From: Flavobacteriaceae bacterium
Lineage (GTDB): Bacteria; Bacteroidota; Bacteroidia; Flavobacteriales; Flavobacteriaceae
Reading direction: 5' to 3'
Length of the DNA: 7,360 bases
Assembly (NCBI GenBank): GCA_947472705.1
Contig: CANJDA010000110.1
Location: 1-7,360 of the forward strand
Within the stretch, counting starts at the first letter, position 1. Every line of letters starts with the position of its first letter. This document shows, in pieces, positions 6,684-7,360 of the stretch. The notes beneath the pieces are model-generated. The model saw only the letters and a list, made by a program, of their open reading frames with translations. It had not been told where the DNA came from and ran no database searches. Position numbers and translations under genes: made by a program.

Positions 6684-6718
6684 AAAACAACACAACTAAT
6701 CTTAGATACTTTATTGGG

Positions 6719-6748
6719 CAAAAAAGCACTTTGTTTCCAAAGTGCTTT
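6719..6748 (-). terminator. Intrinsic terminator of tRNA-Asp
   Basis: On the minus strand AAAGCACTTTG pairs perfectly over eleven bases with CAAAGTGCTTT (plus-strand arms 6738-6748 and 6723-6733) around a GAAA tetraloop, followed by further T residues. It begins 11 bases after the tRNA discriminator base, as expected for a single-gene tRNA transcript. Confidence 0.9.
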
Positions 6749-6759
6749 CCCAATTTTAG

Positions 6760-6833
6760 CGGTCTGGACGGGACTCGAACCCGCGACCCCATGCGTGACA
6801 GGCATGTATTCTAACCAACTGAACTACCAAACC
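6760..6833 (-). tRNA. tRNA-Asp, anticodon GTC
   Basis: The minus strand folds as a complete 74-base tRNA. The acceptor stem GGTTTGG (6833-6827) pairs with CCAGACC (6767-6761) with one T-G pair. The D-loop contains AGTTGGTTAGA. The anticodon loop is CTGTCAC (6801-6795) with GTC at 6799-6797, and the T arm carries GGTTCGAGTCC. The discriminator is G (6760), the identity base of bacterial tRNA-Asp. CCA is not encoded. The gene stands alone with its own promoter (6852-6881) and terminator (6719-6748), and lies 84 bases after the stop of the DUF58-like gene. Confidence 0.97.
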
Positions 6834-6851
6834 ATCGCTTAATTGCGGTTG

Positions 6852-6881
6852 CAAATATACAACCGTTTTTGATTTCTGCAA
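6852..6881 (-). promoter_or_regulatory. Promoter of tRNA-Asp (Bacteroidota type)
   Basis: The minus strand shows TTG (plus strand 6879-6881), a 19-base spacer, and TATATTTG (plus strand 6852-6859). These match the Bacteroidota -33 TTG and -7 TAnnTTTG boxes exactly, at normal spacing. The expected start of transcription is within about ten bases of the mature tRNA 5' end at 6833. The -7 box is flanked by the inverted halves CGGTTG and CAACCG (6846-6851 and 6860-6865). Confidence 0.8.
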
Positions 6882-6917
6882 CTTTTTTAATAAAAAAATC
6901 TATGCTTATTTTTTTAA

Positions 6918-7360
6918 CTATCCAAACATTTGTTTTTCAACTAAATAGGTTGTCAGTATCTTTTCAAAGCTTTCTTCTACAGCAACCGGAACGTACTTAA
7001 TTTTGTTTTGAGCACAAGTCATCGCTAATGTTTTAAAATAAGTGTTTACTTTTTCCTCATAAGCTTCTTTAATTGTATCGGCAAAAACATTAATCTCCTC
7101 GCCTGTTTCTAAATCAATGAATTTGCGAGGTGCATTATCAAAGTTGAAATTGATTTCTGTTTTTTTATCAATAACATGAAAAACTACTACTTTGTGTTTG
7201 TTGTGTTTCAAATGTTGTAACGCGTTAAAAAGTGCCTCATTATTCCCTGTTTGAAACATATCGGTAAACAAAATAATCATGGAACGACGGTGAATTTTTT
7301 CGGCAATTTGATGCAAAAAAGTGACAGTATCTGTACTCTTGGATTGTTTTGGGTTTTCTA
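6918..7360 (-). CDS. C-terminal part of a DUF58 / vWA-like protein, 5' end outside the window
   Basis: The frame is open from the right edge (first full codon 7358-7356) to a TAG at 6918, giving 146 residues that begin ENPKQSKSTDTVTF and have no credible start. A TTG at 7316 lies inside the continuous frame and is not a start. The motif IHRRSMIILFTDMFQ, with the hydrophobic strand ending in TDMF, and the following FNALQHLKHNKHKVVVFHV, match the last third of DUF58 proteins, whose core is von Willebrand A-like; the TDMF aspartate corresponds to a late MIDAS position. The full family is about 290-310 residues, so roughly half is present. In Bacteroidota such genes usually follow a MoxR-type AAA+ ATPase and precede BatA/BatB-like vWA proteins, but here a tRNA follows, so any partner genes must lie upstream, off the right edge. 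The family's role is thought to be in protein complex maturation or stress tolerance. Confidence 0.85.
   Translation of the reverse strand, partial: ENPKQSKSTDTVTFLHQIAEKIHRRSMIILFTDMFQTGNNEALFNALQHLKHNKHKVVVFHVIDKKTEINFNFDNAPRKFIDLETGEEINVFADTIKEAYEEKVNTYFKTLAMTCAQNKIKYVPVAVEESFEKILTTYLVEKQMFG

Noticed and set aside
6846..6870. Rightward intrinsic terminator (CGGTTG hairpin followed by TTTTT)
   Set aside because: No rightward gene lies upstream, the stem is only six pairs, and the segment is better explained as the tRNA promoter.

Overview
The window looks like a stretch of chromosome from a member of the Flavobacteriia (Bacteroidota), most likely Flavobacterium or a close relative. It is AT-rich and has A-rich rather than Shine-Dalgarno leaders. 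It has promoter boxes of the Bacteroidota form (TTG, about 19 bases, TAnnTTTG). One large secreted protein ends in a type IX secretion (T9SS) sorting domain and carries the SYDPNDK region often seen in these proteins. The species is inferred from these features only.

Layout: the left edge may hold the first codons of a leftward gene (23 to 1). A rightward pair follows: a multi-pass membrane protein of the lysylphosphatidylglycerol-synthase transmembrane / flippase-like family (133-1050) and a membrane-anchored family 2 glycosyltransferase (1041-2174). They overlap by 10 bases and probably act together on a lipid-linked or cell-surface glycan. At 2173-2240, overlapping the glycosyltransferase stop codon and close to the stop of the converging lipoprotein gene, lies a structured element that resembles a family of RNA-like repeats common in Flavobacteriia (possibly the Flavo-1 motif).

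Everything to the right is on the minus strand. Reading in the direction of transcription from the right edge: the C-terminal half of a DUF58/vWA-like protein (enters at 7360, stops at 6918); a tRNA-Asp(GTC) with its own promoter and intrinsic terminator; a short intergenic stretch with two further hairpins, one REP-like and one terminator-like; a 1096-residue T9SS-exported adhesin-like protein (6513-3223) with a strong terminator; and a two-gene unit encoding a small secreted helical protein (3104-2730) and a TonB-C-like lipoprotein (2726-2250). The last two genes lie in the same frame, separated by TAA CTA, and the second appears to start at TTG.

I see no phage, CRISPR, insertion sequence or obvious defence system. 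The points worth a second look are the structured element at the convergent junction, the in-frame stop/TTG junction, the orphan hairpins behind the tRNA, and the inverted repeat that holds the tRNA promoter's -7 box in its loop.
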